Positions 39,064 through 48,131 of a DNA stretch of 64,000 nt are shown piece by piece (the stretch's first letter is position 1; the number at the start of each line of letters is the position of its first letter). The DNA lies in NCBI GenBank assembly GCA_020442465.1, contig JAGRJY010000178.1, positions 81,256 to 145,255 of the forward strand, read 5' to 3'. This DNA is from Lysobacterales bacterium. GTDB lineage: Bacteria; Pseudomonadota; Gammaproteobacteria; Xanthomonadales; Xanthomonadaceae. The notes beneath the pieces are model-generated. The model searched no databases. It was not told where the DNA came from and saw only the letters and a program-made list of their open reading frames with translations. Both the position numbers and the translations under genes were made by a program.

Positions 39064-40851
39064 ATGAACAGCTACAAGGCGCCGGTCGGCGAGATGCAAT
39101 TCGCCCTGTTGGACGTGCTCGAGGCCGAATCCCAGTACGCGAAACTCGGCATCGAACATGCCACGCGCGACATCATCGAAGCGGTGCTGGAAGAAGGGGC
39201 TCGCTTCAACGAACAGGTGCTCGCCCCCCTGAACATGAGCGGCGACGAGGAGGGCTGCGGGTTCGACAAGGCGACCGGCCAGGTCACCACGCCGAAGGGC
39301 TTCAAGGAAGCCTACACGCAGTTCACCGACGGCGGCTGGCCCGGCCTGACCGCGCCGGAAACGTACGGCGGCCAGCATCTGCCGGAATCGATCGGCGCAC
39401 TGATCAAGGAAATGATCGACGCGGCCAACCTGGCCTGGGGCAACTACCCCTTGCTGTCACATGGCGCCACCGAGGCGCTGAAGCACCACGGCGAGGAGTG
39501 GCAGCGCGAAGTCTTCCTGCGCCCGATCGTCGAGGGCCGCTGGACCGGCACGATGTGTCTCACCGAGCCGCACTGCGGATCGGATCTTGGCCTGCTCAAG
39601 ACCCGCGCCGAACCCCGCGCTGACGGCACGCACGCCATTTCCGGCACCAAGATCTTCATCACTGCCGGCGAGCACGACATGACCGAGAACATCGTGCATC
39701 TCGTGCTGGCCCGGCTGCCCGACGCACCGGCCGGCACCAAGGGCATCTCGCTGTTCATCGTGCCGAAGATCCGCACTGCGCGCGACGGCGCGCTGGGTGA
39801 GGCGAATGCCGTGCGCTGCGGCTCGATCGAACACAAGATGGGCATCCACGCCTCGGCCACCTGCGTGATGAACTTCGACGAAGCCGAGGGCTACCTGATC
39901 GGACAGCCGAACCGGGGCCTCAATGCGATGTTCACGATGATGAACACCGCGCGCCTGGCCGTCGGCATTCAGGGCCTCGGCCTGATCGAACGCGCCTACC
40001 AGAACGCCCTCAAGTACTCGAACGAACGGCTGCAGATGCGTTCGCTGTCCGGTCCGAAGGCGCCGGACAAGCCCGCCGATCCGCTGATCGTGCATCCAGA
40101 CATCCGCCGCATGCTGTTGACCTGCAAGACGCTGGCCGACGGCGGGCGGATGATGGCGCTCGACGCCGCCATGCAAGTCGACGCGCTGGAGCGCTCGACC
40201 GACGAGGCCGAACGACGCGCTGCCGACGAACTGCTGGGCTTCCTCACCCCCATCGTCAAGGCCTGCCTGACCGAATGGGGTGTCGAATGCACCTACCACG
40301 CCCTGCAGTGTTTCGGCGGCCACGGCTACGTGCGCGAATGGGGCATGGAGCAGCTGGCCCGCGACGCCCGCATCACCACTATCTACGAAGGCACCACCGG
40401 CATCCAGGCACTCGACCTGCTCGGGCGCAAGGTGATCCAGCTGCAGGGTGCCGGCCTGAAGCAGTTTCTGGGCCGCATCGTCGAGTTCTGCAGTGCGCAC
40501 ACGCAGAACGCGGAGCTGGCCGAGTTCATCGCGCCGTTGGCACAGTCGGCGCAGGACTGGCAGCAGCTGACCCTTGAAGTCGGCAAGCGCATCATGGCCG
40601 ACCCGGAAGAACTCGGCGCAGCCTCGGTCGACTACCTGTTCTATTCCGGCTACGTGGCCCTCGCCTACTACTGGGCGCGCGCGGTGGCGGCGGCGCAACG
40701 CAAGGGCGACGCCGAGCTGTTCCAGCGCAAGCGGGGCATGGCGCGGTTCTACTACGGCCGCGTGCTGACGCGCTGCCGACTGCACGCATCGAACGTGCTC
40801 GCGGGGGCAGGCAGCCTCATGGAACTTGACGCCGAGGCATTCGCGGCGTGA
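39064..40851 (+). CDS. Acyl-CoA dehydrogenase (FadE5/DmdC-like, about 600 residues)
   Basis: 595-residue FAD enzyme that introduces the alpha,beta double bond into acyl-CoA. The N-terminal helices (MQFALLDVLEAESQYAKLGIEHATRDIIEAVLEEGARFNEQVLAPL) and a C-terminal extension place it in the long acyl-CoA dehydrogenase subfamily. FAD/substrate motifs are MCLTEPHCGSDLGLLKTRAEP and NTARLAVGIQGLGLIERAYQNALKYSNERLQ; the catalytic base is probably E442 in TTIYEGTTGIQALDLLGRK. CFGGHGYVREWGMEQLARDARI is also typical. The chain-length preference cannot be read. Probably in one transcript with the upstream lipoprotein gene. Confidence 0.92.
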   Translation: MNSYKAPVGEMQFALLDVLEAESQYAKLGIEHATRDIIEAVLEEGARFNEQVLAPLNMSGDEEGCGFDKATGQVTTPKGFKEAYTQFTDGGWPGLTAPETYGGQHLPESIGALIKEMIDAANLAWGNYPLLSHGATEALKHHGEEWQREVFLRPIVEGRWTGTMCLTEPHCGSDLGLLKTRAEPRADGTHAISGTKIFITAGEHDMTENIVHLVLARLPDAPAGTKGISLFIVPKIRTARDGALGEANAVRCGSIEHKMGIHASATCVMNFDEAEGYLIGQPNRGLNAMFTMMNTARLAVGIQGLGLIERAYQNALKYSNERLQMRSLSGPKAPDKPADPLIVHPDIRRMLLTCKTLADGGRMMALDAAMQVDALERSTDEAERRAADELLGFLTPIVKACLTEWGVECTYHALQCFGGHGYVREWGMEQLARDARITTIYEGTTGIQALDLLGRKVIQLQGAGLKQFLGRIVEFCSAHTQNAELAEFIAPLAQSAQDWQQLTLEVGKRIMADPEELGAASVDYLFYSGYVALAYYWARAVAAAQRKGDAELFQRKRGMARFYYGRVLTRCRLHASNVLAGAGSLMELDAEAFAA

Positions 40852-40902
40852 ACCTTCGGGCAGCGCCAGCCGCTGCCCTTCTCCACAACCAGCACCGTCA
40901 CG

Positions 40903-41391
40903 ATGCACATCCAGGCAGGAGACACCGAGTACTTGGTCCGCGCGGCCGACCCCGACGACGATGATTTCATTCTCGGGTTGGCCTCGCGATTCGTCGATTT
41001 CGAACTGCCGAAGTGGCGAAGGCGCAATGTCGTGCTGGAGGGCATCCGCAACGACATTGGCCGTCACCTCGACGACCAGCCCCCCGGGTCCTTCATGTTC
41101 GTGGTCGAAGACGACAGCAGCGGCGATCGCTGCGGATTCCTGCATCTGCAGCTGGTCACCGACTTCTTCACCGGGCACCAGAACTGCCACATCTCCGACC
41201 TCGCGGTGATTCCGAGCATGGACGGCAAGGGTGTCGGCAAGGCGCTGCTCGCCTATGCCGAGCAATTCGCCCGCGAACACCGCTGCGAGCGGCTGCAGCT
41301 GGCGGTGTTTCCGGGCAATGCACGCGCGATCAAGCTGTATGAGCAATACGGCTTCGGCACCGAAATGCTGCGGATGGTGAAGCCGCTCTAG
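40903..41391 (+). CDS. GNAT family N-acetyltransferase
   Basis: 162 residues with the GNAT core: YLVRAADPDDDDFILGLASRFVDF at the N-terminus, FMFVVEDDSSGDRCGFLHLQ, then CHISDLAVIPSMDGKGVGKALLAYAEQFAREH with the acetyl-CoA loop MDGKGVGKAL, and LQLAVFPGNARAIKLYEQYGFGTEMLRMVKPL at the end. Substrate not evident. ATG 40903 starts 51 bp after the acyl-CoA dehydrogenase stop. Confidence 0.88.
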   Translation: MHIQAGDTEYLVRAADPDDDDFILGLASRFVDFELPKWRRRNVVLEGIRNDIGRHLDDQPPGSFMFVVEDDSSGDRCGFLHLQLVTDFFTGHQNCHISDLAVIPSMDGKGVGKALLAYAEQFAREHRCERLQLAVFPGNARAIKLYEQYGFGTEMLRMVKPL

Positions 41392-41697
41392 CCGGGCCTC
41401 GAATCAGCCGGAGACAGCGGCTGAAGGGAACAGGAGCTGGGCCGGGGCCGCCAAGGATGCCATTGCCACGAAGGTGATCCGGGGGAACACCCCCGTACGA
41501 GCCCAGTCGACCTCCGCCCTCGTCCCGATTCTCCCCCACCCGTTCGGGCCTTCGGCGTCTTTCGCGGATCGCCCTGCTCGGCGTTTCGCTCCGCCCGCTC
41601 GAACTCGCCGCCATTCCAGCGTTTTCTTTCGTCACAGGATTTTGGTTATGCTGCGCGCGGCGCAGGCCCCGCGCCGCGGACGCTGGAGGAATCCTGC
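41392..41697. other. Intergenic region between GNAT and HNH genes
   Basis: About 300 bp without a supported gene. Most is GC-rich and shows no structure. Its last 80 bp become AT-richer (GTTTTCTTTCGTCACAGG and TTTTGGTTATGCT), with a possible -10 TATGCT at 41647-41652 for the HNH gene but no good -35. Confidence 0.3.
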
Positions 41698-42300
41698 ATG
41701 CGGTCTTCGGGTGAAAGCTTTTCCGGCAACGTGCACCAGGGCACGCGGCTGCTGTCGCTCGACGCCAGCGGACGCATCCTCGACTGGATGAGCTGGCAGG
41801 AGGCGACTTGCCTCTACGTGCGCGGGGCGGTGGCGTGGACGCTGGGCGAACCCTGCCTCACCGTTCGCGGCGGCTGGCAGCGCGACTCCGGACTGCGCAG
41901 CGAGATTCACCTGCACCCGATCGTCGCCGCGCGCGGGCACGCCCGCACCCAGGCGTTCGACCCTTGCCCGGCACTGACCAACACGGCGCTGTTCGCCCGC
42001 GATGCCCATCTCTGCATGTACTGCGGCGAGAGCTTCCAGCGCGCCCACCTCACCCGCGACCACGTCGTGCCGCTGTCGCGCGGGGGCCGCGACCACTGGG
42101 GCAACGTGGTGAGTGCCTGCATCCACTGCAATGTGCGCAAGGGCAGCCGGACGCCGGCCGAAGCCCACATGCCGCTGCTCGCGGTGCCCTACCGGCCAAG
42201 CTGGGTTGAACACCTGATCCTGTCCAACCGGAACATCCTGGCCGACCAGATGGCCTTTCTGCGCACGCACCTGCCCAGGAACCGCAGAACTTTGTCGTAG
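41698..42300 (+). CDS. HNH endonuclease
   Basis: 200 residues. The HNH/McrA-type zinc-and-metal finger is complete: CMYCG, then RDHVVPLSRGGRDHWGNVVSACIHCNVRKGSRTP, with the His-Asn-His and two CxxC pairs. N- and C-terminal arms (LSLDASGRILDWMSWQEATCLYVRG and RPSWVEHLIL) are those of a small stand-alone HNH protein commonly found in Proteobacteria. It may cut or nick DNA, possibly in repair; the role is unknown. No restriction partner or methylase is adjacent. Confidence 0.88.
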   Translation: MRSSGESFSGNVHQGTRLLSLDASGRILDWMSWQEATCLYVRGAVAWTLGEPCLTVRGGWQRDSGLRSEIHLHPIVAARGHARTQAFDPCPALTNTALFARDAHLCMYCGESFQRAHLTRDHVVPLSRGGRDHWGNVVSACIHCNVRKGSRTPAEAHMPLLAVPYRPSWVEHLILSNRNILADQMAFLRTHLPRNRRTLS

Positions 42301-42395
42301 TGCGACGGCCGTCGCATTGACGGGCCGCCCCAGTTCGACAACACTTCCGGCCCTGCCGTACGCCAAGCCACGTGCGGCAACAGGGAGGGAGTGTC

Positions 42396-43436
42396 ATGGC
42401 CACAAGAACAATGGCGCTGTGCGGCATCGACCGCAAAGCCGAAGAATCCGTGCAGGCACTTTTCCAGCAGGCAGCCCGGCAGTCCGGCATGCCCTGGGAA
42501 ATTGTTGCCGAGTCGCAGGCCGACGCCCTGCTGATCGATATCGACTCGATGTACGGGCAGATGTCGTGGATGAAGGCCCAGGGGGGACCACGCCCGGTCG
42601 TGGCCTTGACCTCATCCAGTCGTGCCAGTGCCGACTACATCCTGCCGCGCGATTTCGACGCCGCTGCCCTCGCCGGCATCCTGACCATGCTGGCCGAGCG
42701 CGTCGAAGGCCACGCGGACGCCCCGAAGGCCCCTGAACCGGCTGCGCCCGAGCCAGCGAAGGTCGCCGCCGCGCCCACGCCGGCCGCTCCGGTCGAATCC
42801 AAGCCTGCGCCTGCGCCGGAACCCGAACCGGAACCCGAAGCCGAGCCGCCGGCACCACCGCGGGCGAAAAGGCTGGTCGACTTCCTGCTCAGCGGCTCGA
42901 TTCCCGGGCCGGTCAAGCTCAAGCAATCCGATCCGGCGCTGGTCATCGACCCGGTGTCGGGCACCTACCTCGGCGGCGCCGCACTCAAGCCCTTCCTGGC
43001 CTTGGCCGACCGCGAACTCGATGGCGACAGCTGGGACGCCGTCACGCCGCACGAGTACGAGAAGCTGAAGTCATCCCAGGGCGGTGCCGCGCAGCCTATT
43101 TCGCGTCTGGTCTGGATCGCCGGCATGGGCGCCCATCCGGGCGAACTGGCGCACGATCTGGCCGGTGCCCAGCGCTTCAAACTCAACAAGTACCCGCAGG
43201 CCGAACGCGAGTTTCCGCGCCACATCCGCATCGCCACCGCGATGCTCAAGCAACTGAGTACCGTCGACGAACTGGTCAAGGCCAGCGGCATGGAACGCGA
43301 GGAAGTGGTCGGCTACATCAACGGTTGCCACGCGATCGGCCTGGTCGAATCGGACCGACCCGCCGCCGCGGTGGCGGATTCGGCCGAGCCGGCCAAGGGC
43401 GGCTTGTTCGACCGACTGCGCGGCAAGAAGGCCTGA
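42396..43436 (+). CDS. Conserved protein with receiver-like N-terminus and Pro/Glu-rich linker
   Basis: 346 residues in three parts. Residues 1-110 look like a degenerate receiver-type domain: LCGIDRKAEESVQALFQQAAR, ADALLIDIDSMYG, VVALTSSSRASADYILPRDFDAAALAGIL, with Asp in LLIDID but without the usual acidic pair at the start. Residues about 113-162 are a Pro/Ala/Glu linker (EPEPEPEPEAEPP). The C-terminal part (about 165-340) is more conserved-looking, ending in a helix-turn-helix-like DELVKASGMEREEVVGYINGCHAIGLVES and a basic tail (FDRLRGKKA). An AGGGAGG ribosome site lies 8 nt upstream. Function not recognised; a regulatory or scaffold role is only inference. Confidence 0.65.
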   Translation: MATRTMALCGIDRKAEESVQALFQQAARQSGMPWEIVAESQADALLIDIDSMYGQMSWMKAQGGPRPVVALTSSSRASADYILPRDFDAAALAGILTMLAERVEGHADAPKAPEPAAPEPAKVAAAPTPAAPVESKPAPAPEPEPEPEAEPPAPPRAKRLVDFLLSGSIPGPVKLKQSDPALVIDPVSGTYLGGAALKPFLALADRELDGDSWDAVTPHEYEKLKSSQGGAAQPISRLVWIAGMGAHPGELAHDLAGAQRFKLNKYPQAEREFPRHIRIATAMLKQLSTVDELVKASGMEREEVVGYINGCHAIGLVESDRPAAAVADSAEPAKGGLFDRLRGKKA

Positions 43437-43845
43437 GGCCACGCCCGACCTCGCGCATGCCGGGGCCTTCCCGTGCATGCGCCGGTTCCTGAGCGTCGAG
43501 ACCACCGGCGCCGTTGCAGGCGCGATGGTGACGCTATCCGGAAGCCGGCCCGCGTCGGCCGAACACGCCGAAGTCGAACCGCCGGTTGCCCCCGCCTGCC
43601 CGCTTGATCCCCCTGCCCGCCCGCGCAACCGCGGCTTCGGGTGTTGGGGGGGAGGAGCTCCGCGCGCAGTGCGCCATCCGGATGAGCGTGCCGCGACGTC
43701 GAGACCGATTCCCAAGTCCCGAATCCCGAATCCCGGTTCTGGCGCCCGCTTTCGCCCGCGCCCGGACAGCTGGCGGCCAGACTTCGGCTTGCTGCGCTGC
43801 AGCCAAAGCCGGACAATGCGCCAGCCATCTGATTTGCATCCCTAG
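43437..43845. other. Intergenic region upstream of dxs with AATCCCG repeats
   Basis: About 410 bp without a supported gene; open frames in it lack homology-like features. Near 43722-43738 there is a short tandem repeat of the heptamer TCCCGAA (AGTCCCGAATCCCGAATCCCGG), a type of intergenic repeat common in this bacterial order. A homonucleotide GGGGGGG run is at about 43645. No clear dxs promoter or ribosome site was found. Confidence 0.45.
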
Positions 43846-45747
43846 ATGATCGACGCCCAGCGCTTTCCCCTGCTGGCGCACATCGACAGCCCCGCTGATC
43901 TGCGCCAACTCACCGAAGAACAACTGCCCGCCGTCGCGGCCGAACTGCGCGATTTCCTGATCGAATCGGTCGGCAAGGTCGGCGGACACTTCGGTGCAGG
44001 GCTCGGTGTCGTCGAGCTGACGGTGGCGCTGCACTACATGTTCGATACGCCCGAGGACCGAGTGGTCTGGGACGTTGGCCACCAGTGCTACCCGCACAAG
44101 ATCCTGACCGGCCGACGGGACCGCATCCACACCGTCAAACAGAAGGACGGCCTGGCGCCCTTCCCCAAACGCGACGAGAGCCCGTTCGACACGTTCGGCG
44201 TCGGCCACAGCTCGACCTCGATCTCGGCGGCGCTGGGCATGGCCGTGGCCGCGGCGCGCGAGGCCGACCCGCGGCGCGTTGTCGCCGTGATCGGCGATGG
44301 GGCGATGACCGCCGGCATGGCCTACGAGGCGCTGAACCACGCGGGCGGCATGCAGCCCGAGCCGAACGTGCTGGTGATCCTCAACGACAACCGGATGTCG
44401 ATCTCGGAGAACGTCGGTGGGCTGACCAAGATGTTCGGCCGCATGACCGCGAGTCGCGCGCTGAACGCGGTGCGCGAAGGCGGCAAGAAGCTGTTCGGCG
44501 ACAAGCGCGGAGGCGCCGCGCGTTTCATGCGCCGATGGGAAGAGCACTGGAAAGGCATGTTCGTGCCCTCGACCCTGTTCGAGGAGATGGGCTTCCACTA
44601 CACCGGCCCGATCGATGGCCACGACATGCACGCGCTGGTGAACGCACTGCGCACCCTGCACGGCCTGCAGGGCCCGCAGCTGCTGCACGTGATCACCACC
44701 AAGGGCAAGGGCTACGATCGCGCCGAGGACAACCAGATCGAATACCACGCCGTCGGTCCGTTCGACCCCGCCGTCGGCGTAGTGAAGAAGTCGGGCCCGG
44801 GCAAACCGACCTACACCCAGATCTTCGGCGACTGGCTGTGCGACATGGCCGCTGCCGACCCGAGCCTGACGGGCATCACCCCTGCCATGCGTGAGGGCTC
44901 CGGCCTGGTGCGCTTCTCGCAGGAATTTCCCGAACGCTACTTCGACACCGCCATCGCCGAGCAACACGCGGTAACGCTGGCGGCGGGCATGGCCTGCGAA
45001 GGCATGAAGCCGGTGGTGGCGATCTATTCAACGTTCCTGCAACGCGCCTACGACCAGCTCATCCACGACGTGGCGCTGCAGAATCTGGATGTGCTGTTCG
45101 CGATCGATCGCGGTGGTGTGGTGGGCCCGGATGGCGCCACCCATGCCGGAAGCTTCGACCTGAGCTTCCTGCGCTGCGTGCCCAACATGCTGGTGATGGC
45201 ACCCGCCGACGAGGCCGAGTGCCGCGCGATGCTCAGCACCGGCCATCGCTTTGAAGGCCCGGCGGCCGTGCGCTATCCGCGCGGCAGTGGCCCGGGCACG
45301 GCGGTGCCCTCCTCCCTGGACACACTTCCCATCGGCAAGGCACAGCTGCGCCGTCGCGGGCAGCGCATCGCCCTGCTCGCTTTTGGCGCCGTCGTCGGCG
45401 CGGCGGAAGCTGCGGGCGAGGCGCTCGACGCCACGGTCGTCAACATGCGCTTCGTCAAACCCTTGGACACCGCGCTGATCGACCAACTGGCCAGCGAGCA
45501 CGACGCGATCGTGACTCTGGAGGACAACGTCATCCAGGGCGGCGCCGGCAGCGCCGTGCTCGAGCATCTGGCGGCGACTGGCATCTGCATGCCCGTGCTG
45601 CAGATCGGGCTGCCGGATGCATTCCAGGAGCACGCGTCACGCGAACATCTGCTGGCAGAGGCCGGTCTCGACCGCGACGGCATCATCGAACGCGTGCGTG
45701 AACGGTTCGCCTCCTTGTTGGCCCAGCCGGCGCGCGCCATCGGCTGA
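43846..45747 (+). CDS. dxs: 1-deoxy-D-xylulose-5-phosphate synthase
   Basis: 633-residue thiamine-diphosphate enzyme that condenses pyruvate with glyceraldehyde 3-phosphate, the first step of the MEP isoprenoid pathway. Motifs: [24 protein letters not shown] and [17 protein letters not shown], then the ThDP/Mg site [18 protein letters not shown]...[13 protein letters not shown]. The transketolase-like pyrimidine part is [46 protein letters not shown]. The His in HAGSFD ([13 protein letters not shown]) is also present. Length and start match the family. It converges with prmC (21-bp gap). Confidence 0.96.
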   Translation: MIDAQRFPLLAHIDSPADLRQLTEEQLPAVAAELRDFLIESVGKVGGHFGAGLGVVELTVALHYMFDTPEDRVVWDVGHQCYPHKILTGRRDRIHTVKQKDGLAPFPKRDESPFDTFGVGHSSTSISAALGMAVAAAREADPRRVVAVIGDGAMTAGMAYEALNHAGGMQPEPNVLVILNDNRMSISENVGGLTKMFGRMTASRALNAVREGGKKLFGDKRGGAARFMRRWEEHWKGMFVPSTLFEEMGFHYTGPIDGHDMHALVNALRTLHGLQGPQLLHVITTKGKGYDRAEDNQIEYHAVGPFDPAVGVVKKSGPGKPTYTQIFGDWLCDMAAADPSLTGITPAMREGSGLVRFSQEFPERYFDTAIAEQHAVTLAAGMACEGMKPVVAIYSTFLQRAYDQLIHDVALQNLDVLFAIDRGGVVGPDGATHAGSFDLSFLRCVPNMLVMAPADEAECRAMLSTGHRFEGPAAVRYPRGSGPGTAVPSSLDTLPIGKAQLRRRGQRIALLAFGAVVGAAEAAGEALDATVVNMRFVKPLDTALIDQLASEHDAIVTLEDNVIQGGAGSAVLEHLAATGICMPVLQIGLPDAFQEHASREHLLAEAGLDRDGIIERVRERFASLLAQPARAIG

Positions 45748-45768
45748 GGTGCCCGGATGGCGTAGCGC

Positions 45769-46656
45769 TCAGTCGCCTGTCGCGCGCTGCCCCAGTGTCA
45801 CCCGGTCTCGCTGCTCGAGGTCCTGCTCGGTGCGCACCGCGACAAGGCCCGCATCGGCAAACAGCGCACGCACCGCGGCGCCCTGGTTCCAACCGTGTTC
45901 CACCAGCAGCCAGGCGCCAGCGCGCAGGCGTGCAGGCGCACCTGCGACGATCACGCGCAGCGCGTCCAGGCCGTCGCGACCGCTGGAAAGCGCCGACCTT
46001 GGCTCGGCAGGCAGATCGCCCCGACCCAGATGGGGATCGTCCTCGGCGATGTAGGGGGGATTGCTGACGATCAGGTCCCAGGTCTCGTTGCCAAGCGCAG
46101 CAAACCAGTCCGAATGCAGGAAGCGGACCTCGACCCCGCACCGTCGGGCGTTGCGTCGGGCCACTTCCAGCGCCGCAGCGGAAGCATCCACGGCAACCAC
46201 CTCGCACTCCGGGCGCTCTGAAGCCAGTGCAAGCGCAATCGCGCCGGAACCGGTTCCGAGATCGAGAATGCGGGATCGTGCCTGCGGCAGGCATGGCAGG
46301 GCGAGTTCCACCAGCCGCTCGGTTTCGGCGCGCGGGATCAGCGTGTCGGGGGTGACTTCGAGGTCGAGCGTCCAGAATCCCTGTCGCCCGCGCACATAGG
46401 CGAGCGGTATCCCGGCGGCGTGCCGGCTGACGTTCGCCTCGAATCGTTGCCAGGCATGGGCATCCAGAGGCCGCTCCGGAAACGCCAGCAAGGTCGCCGG
46501 TCCCAGGCCCGTGGCGTCCTGCAGAAGCAGTCGGCAAGACGATGGGCCGTCAGCGCCTGCCAGCTGGGCGGCCGCCCAGTGCAGTGCATCGCCAAGTGTC
46601 CCCGGGCGTGCACACGGCGGGGAATCGGAATCACCAGCGTCGGATTGCGGCATCAT
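45769..46656 (-). CDS. prmC: Release factor N5-glutamine methyltransferase PrmC
   Basis: 295-residue SAM-dependent enzyme that methylates the Gln of the GGQ motif in RF1 and RF2. The sequence has the substrate-contacting RGRQGFWTLDLEVTPDTLIPRAETERLVELAL, the SAM motif ILDLGTGSGAIALALASERPECEVVAVD, and the diagnostic DLIVSNPPYIAEDDPHL (NPPY). The N-terminal domain with LLLQDATGLGPATLLAFPERPLD is typical. Start ATG 46656 (MMPQSD; the next ATG is in frame) is only 6 bp from the start of the divergent membrane protein gene and has no obvious ribosome site. A much longer frame upstream is a shadow. Confidence 0.93.
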   Translation of the reverse strand: MMPQSDAGDSDSPPCARPGTLGDALHWAAAQLAGADGPSSCRLLLQDATGLGPATLLAFPERPLDAHAWQRFEANVSRHAAGIPLAYVRGRQGFWTLDLEVTPDTLIPRAETERLVELALPCLPQARSRILDLGTGSGAIALALASERPECEVVAVDASAAALEVARRNARRCGVEVRFLHSDWFAALGNETWDLIVSNPPYIAEDDPHLGRGDLPAEPRSALSSGRDGLDALRVIVAGAPARLRAGAWLLVEHGWNQGAAVRALFADAGLVAVRTEQDLEQRDRVTLGQRATGD

Positions 46657-46662
46657 GCGCGG

Positions 46663-47523
46663 ATGATAGCGAGCCAGACTCCTCTTCCCACCGAACCGGC
46701 CGAGGTCGGCGCCTTGGTCGAGGCGACCTTCCGCGTATTCATGACCACGATGTGGGGGTGCTTTCCGCTCACCCTCGCGCCGTCCCTGATCGGCCTGCTG
46801 CCAGCCCTGAGCATGCCCGACCCGGAAGCCGATCCGCTCGCCGCGCTGGAGTGGTTCCAGCGCCCCTCGGTGTGGGCCATGTACCTGCTGTTGAGCGTGG
46901 TGTCTGCGCTGTGCATCAACGCCGTGGTGTTCCGGATGGGCATGCAGGGCCGCGGACATCCGGCCGGCCTGATCGATTCGGTCACGCGCGGCATGCAGCG
47001 ACTGGCGGCCGGTCTGGGCGGCTGGTTGCTCTACCTCCTCATCGTGATCGCGACCATGCTGCCCTGGGTGGCCGCGATCGCCGTCGGCCAGGCGCTGCAG
47101 GGGGAAGTCGGCGCCGCGGTCGGCGCCCTGTTGGGGATGGGCCTGCTGGCGGTGCCAACCTGGGCCAGCCTGGCGTTCGGGTTGTTCATCTACGCGGTGG
47201 TGCTTGAGCGCCGCAGCGCCGTCGGCGCGCTTCGGCGCAGCATGCAGCTGGTGCACGGCAACTGGTGGCGCAGCAGCCTGGTCGTGGGCGTCGCACTGTT
47301 GATCTATTCGATCGGCATCTTCTTTGTCGCGCTGATCGCCGCCGCCCTGGCCGGACTGCTGCTCTGGTTCAGTCAAGGATCCGGCGCGATGCACGGCGCA
47401 GCCTGGCTAGTTGGCGTGCAGCTGCTCCTGGCACCGTTCACCGCGCTCGGCCAACAGCTGATGCTGGCCTCCGGGTTGGCGATGTTCAACGATCTGGTGC
47501 TGCGCAAACCGCAACCCGCCTGA
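46663..47523 (+). CDS. Hypothetical multi-pass membrane protein
   Basis: 286 residues with about six hydrophobic segments (such as MWGCFPLTLAPSLIGLLPAL, WAMYLLLSVVSALCINAVVF, GGWLLYLLIVIATMLPWVAAI, VPTWASLAFGLFIYAVVLE, VVGVALLIYSIGIFFVALIAAAL and LVGVQLLLAPFTALGQQLMLAS). The layout, with RSAVGALRRSMQLVHGNWWR between segments 4 and 5, resembles unannotated DUF-type proteins related to glycerophosphoryl diester phosphodiesterase membrane domains. Identity not recognised. ATG 46663 is 6 bp from the divergent prmC start; no good ribosome site precedes it. Confidence 0.72.
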   Translation: MIASQTPLPTEPAEVGALVEATFRVFMTTMWGCFPLTLAPSLIGLLPALSMPDPEADPLAALEWFQRPSVWAMYLLLSVVSALCINAVVFRMGMQGRGHPAGLIDSVTRGMQRLAAGLGGWLLYLLIVIATMLPWVAAIAVGQALQGEVGAAVGALLGMGLLAVPTWASLAFGLFIYAVVLERRSAVGALRRSMQLVHGNWWRSSLVVGVALLIYSIGIFFVALIAAALAGLLLWFSQGSGAMHGAAWLVGVQLLLAPFTALGQQLMLASGLAMFNDLVLRKPQPA

Positions 47524-47601
47524 ACCGCGGCGCCCCGCTGCCTTCGCGACAGGCCTCCCCGTCGGGTTAAACTCCGCGGCTGGATCGCTCGGACACCACA
47601 C

Positions 47602-48081
47602 GTGAAATCAAAGCTCGCCCTGCTCGTCTCGCTCGTATTGGCCGCCGCATCGCTGTCGGTCCAGGCCCAGGAGTTCTCGTCGCTGGAAGAGCGCATGAGC
47701 GCCGCAGACTTCAAGGCGGCGGGACTGGACAAGCTCAGCCCCGAGGAACTGGCCCGGCTGAATCAGTGGCTGCGCGACAAACAGTCGGTGGCGCCGGTGG
47801 CCTACGCCGCCCCCGTCGAAGAAGACCGACGCGGCTTCGCCGCAAGCCCCGACCGCACGTCGGTGCACTCGCGAATCAAGGGTGAGTTCAAGGGCTGGAA
47901 GGGCAAAGGCGACCGGATCGAACTCGAAAACGGCCAGATCTGGGAACTCACTACCGCGACGACCCGGCTTTCGGTGTCGCTGCAGAGCCCGAACGTGACG
48001 ATCACCTCCGGCATGCTCGATGCCTGGTTCCTGCAGGTCGACGGCTACAACGCCAAGGCCCGCGTCAAGCGAGTCCGCTGA
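47602..48081 (+). CDS. Secreted hypothetical protein
   Basis: 159 residues starting at a GTG. The signal peptide KSKLALLVSLVLAAASLSVQA is followed by a helical segment (FSSLEERMSAADFKAAGLDKLSPEELARLNQWLRDKQ) and a small beta domain (IKGEFKGWKGKGDRIELENGQIWEL...ARVKRVR). LSPEELARLNQWL is a short motif seen in many Xanthomonadales secreted proteins. Function unknown; a role in the envelope is likely. A TTAAACT element about 35 bp upstream may be its -10. Confidence 0.75.
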   Translation: MKSKLALLVSLVLAAASLSVQAQEFSSLEERMSAADFKAAGLDKLSPEELARLNQWLRDKQSVAPVAYAAPVEEDRRGFAASPDRTSVHSRIKGEFKGWKGKGDRIELENGQIWELTTATTRLSVSLQSPNVTITSGMLDAWFLQVDGYNAKARVKRVR

Positions 48082-48131
48082 CGGGACATTCACGGGCCGG
48101 TCGTGGCGGTCGACCTGCGCACACCCCAGCG

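Noticed and set aside
39457..41346. 629-codon open frame on the minus strand
   Set aside because: Antisense to the acyl-CoA dehydrogenase and a GNAT gene; no support.
41392..41697. Small gene on the minus strand at 41330-41635
   Set aside because: Arg/Gly/Pro-rich low-complexity frame overlapping the end of the GNAT gene, with no ribosome site.
46657..47394. Extended N-terminus of prmC
   Set aside because: The frame continues across the divergent membrane protein gene, but family members begin near 46656 and the extension is Gln/His-rich.
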